Assembly: GCF_000340215.1 (NCBI RefSeq)
Contig: NW_006921537.1
Location: 3,559,049 to 3,587,766 of the forward strand
Source: Pseudocercospora fijiensis CIRAD86
Lineage: Eukaryota; Ascomycota; Dothideomycetes; Mycosphaerellales; Mycosphaerellaceae
Direction: 5' to 3'
Length of the DNA: 28,718 nt
Position numbers and translations under genes: made by a program. The notes under the pieces were generated by a model. It searched no databases and had not been told where the DNA came from. It saw nothing but the letters and a program-made list of their open reading frames with translations. How positions within the stretch are numbered: position 1 is the stretch's first letter; every line of letters begins with the position of its first letter. Shown here one piece after another: positions 27,487-28,718 of the stretch.

Positions 27487-28718
27487 GCTGACTAATTAAA
27501 GGAACGGGTACCTCCTGTAATTAACCTTCCTCTTCTATATAATTATAAATTATAACAACTTGTATAATAACTAGTAGCTTCGCTTAAACTAAATCCTCGC
27601 GCTACTAGGAGTTATCTAACTATAAGAATCTAAGTAAGTAAAGTCTCCTATCCTGCCTTAGTAATCCTATATAATAGTTATATAAAATTATTATATATAC
27701 TATAATACTATTCTGCTAGCGTAAAGCCTACTTAGCGTATATATAGAGAAGCTCGGTCGCTCGTATAGATTTACTTAGTAGCTAGCTTAGTAGATATACT
27801 ACTAGCCGGGCGAGCTTAGTTTATAGTAAATACTCTACCCTATTCTTAGAAAGATACGGTTTAGTTCTACTATCTACTACTATAATTAGTAGAGAGTGTT
27901 CTTAGTTCTGTACGTTACTATAGATATATTTTCTTATAGTTCTAAACTGTCTACTACTTTTACTACTATAATTTCTACTAAAGAGTCTCTAGTATAGCCT
28001 ACTAACTATCTATCTTAATACTTCGAGGTTACTTAGAAGTTAGAATATTAATTATTATTTACTAGTATTAACTTATTAGGAAAAGATCTTTCGCTATATA
28101 TATTTCGTGTTAGGGCTAAAGAGGCTATATGTAATTAGTATATAACTAGGTCGAGTAAAGCTAGGGTCTTAGTGCCTTAGGCAGGGCTTAGCGCTTAGCG
28201 TTAGGCTAACTAGCCTACCTTCCTCCCTCTCCTCCTAGCTCTCTATCGAATACTACCTATACCTACTACTACCCTATCTACCTACTAATATAACCCTTCT
28301 TATATAGTATTCGATCTACCCTTTAAGGGTAGTAGCTAGATAGTTCTTATTTTAAGCTTTCAGTAATACAGCTACAAAAACTATTAATTTAACTATATTA
28401 CGCCCGAAGAATAGAACCTATACGTACTATTCTACTAAAAACAACCGTACTAATTATTAAGCAAGGCCTTCTATACGGCCTATTATACTAAGTTAATCGT
28501 ACTAGGCCGATACCTACTAATTCCGCTATATCCGCACTATAAGAGGCTATAATATATTATTAGTACTACCCCTTATTATAATAGCTGGCTTATTACGAAG
28601 TAACAATAACCGCGGCGCCGCTAGCAGCGCTAGTAATAACAACACTAGTAGTATAGTGCCTACTAAAGTGCCCGCTAAAGGGCCTACTAAAGAACCTATA
28701 ATTCTAGGTAATAATCTA
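27487..28718. repeat. RIP-mutated repeat, unclassified, runs off the window
   Basis: From about 27487 the DNA becomes TpA-rich with CpA and TpG strongly reduced, as in the left block. The first part is non-coding. From about 28490 to the window end one plus-strand frame reads as protein with only TAA/TAG stops and a low-complexity Asn/Ser/Thr/Pro stretch (SNNNRGAASSASNNNTSS near 28600), as might be found in a retroelement gag, but no diagnostic motif is present. A TATA-like box at 28301-28307 ahead of it would suit an LTR. I could not classify the element or show that it is related to the left copia. Confidence 0.6.
28245..28315. repeat. 11-bp perfect inverted repeat flanking a pyrimidine-rich spacer
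   Basis: The sequence atcgaatacta at 28245-28255 is the exact reverse complement of tagtattcgat at 28305-28315, with 49 bp between. The right arm overlaps a tatatagta box. It may be part of an LTR promoter or a terminal feature of the degraded element. Confidence 0.45.

Noticed and set aside
1..28718. tRNA, rRNA, CRISPR arrays or bacterial insertion sequences
   Set aside because: No convincing tRNA B-box with a matching A-box, no rRNA-like sequence, and no regularly spaced repeats were seen; the gene structure is eukaryotic.

Overview
The window is chromosomal DNA of a filamentous ascomycete. The evidence is short (about 48-120 bp) GT-AG introns, a Zn(II)2Cys6 regulator, an NRPS-like enzyme, monocarboxylate- and sugar-porter MFS transporters, and repeats destroyed by repeat-induced point mutation (RIP). 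The gene style and the TpA-saturated repeats suggest a dothideomycete, possibly Mycosphaerellales/Capnodiales, but that placement is inference only.

Layout. Positions 1-4225 and 27487-28718 are RIP-ruined repeats in which CpA and TpG are almost gone and TpA is everywhere. The left block holds a Ty1/copia gag-pol on the minus strand, cut by the window edge before reverse transcriptase, then a second decayed coding remnant that I could not identify. Between the blocks lies a gene island of about 23 kb with nine protein genes: a monocarboxylate-type MFS transporter (-), an adenylation-thiolation-condensation NRPS-like enzyme (+), a triose-phosphate/nucleotide-sugar translocator of the SLC35C2/Ymd8 type (+), the SR splicing factor Srp1 (-), mitochondrial ribosomal protein uS17m (+), a RecQ helicase (+), a sugar porter (-), an SMP-30/gluconolactonase-like lactonase (+), and a Zn(II)2Cys6 transcription factor (+). 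Exon structures were worked out by hand, and every one closes in frame.

How the genes may work together. The MFS transporter and the A-T-C enzyme are divergent across a 1.4-kb intergenic region beside the left transposon block; they look like a minimal secondary-metabolite locus. The A domain resembles acyl/aryl-acid ligases more than amino-acid A domains. The sugar porter and lactonase are divergent across 0.5 kb, with the Zn-cluster regulator just downstream; this resembles a small sugar or sugar-acid utilisation module. The central genes (translocator, Srp1, uS17m, RecQ) are housekeeping, and Srp1 and uS17m share a 225-bp bidirectional promoter.

Most notable points are an abrupt strand-composition switch inside the coding sequences of three genes, a 30-nt micro-exon that completes the zinc cluster of the regulator, an unusual helicase-winged helix-zinc order in the RecQ protein, and the near-total loss of CpA/TpG in the flanking repeats.
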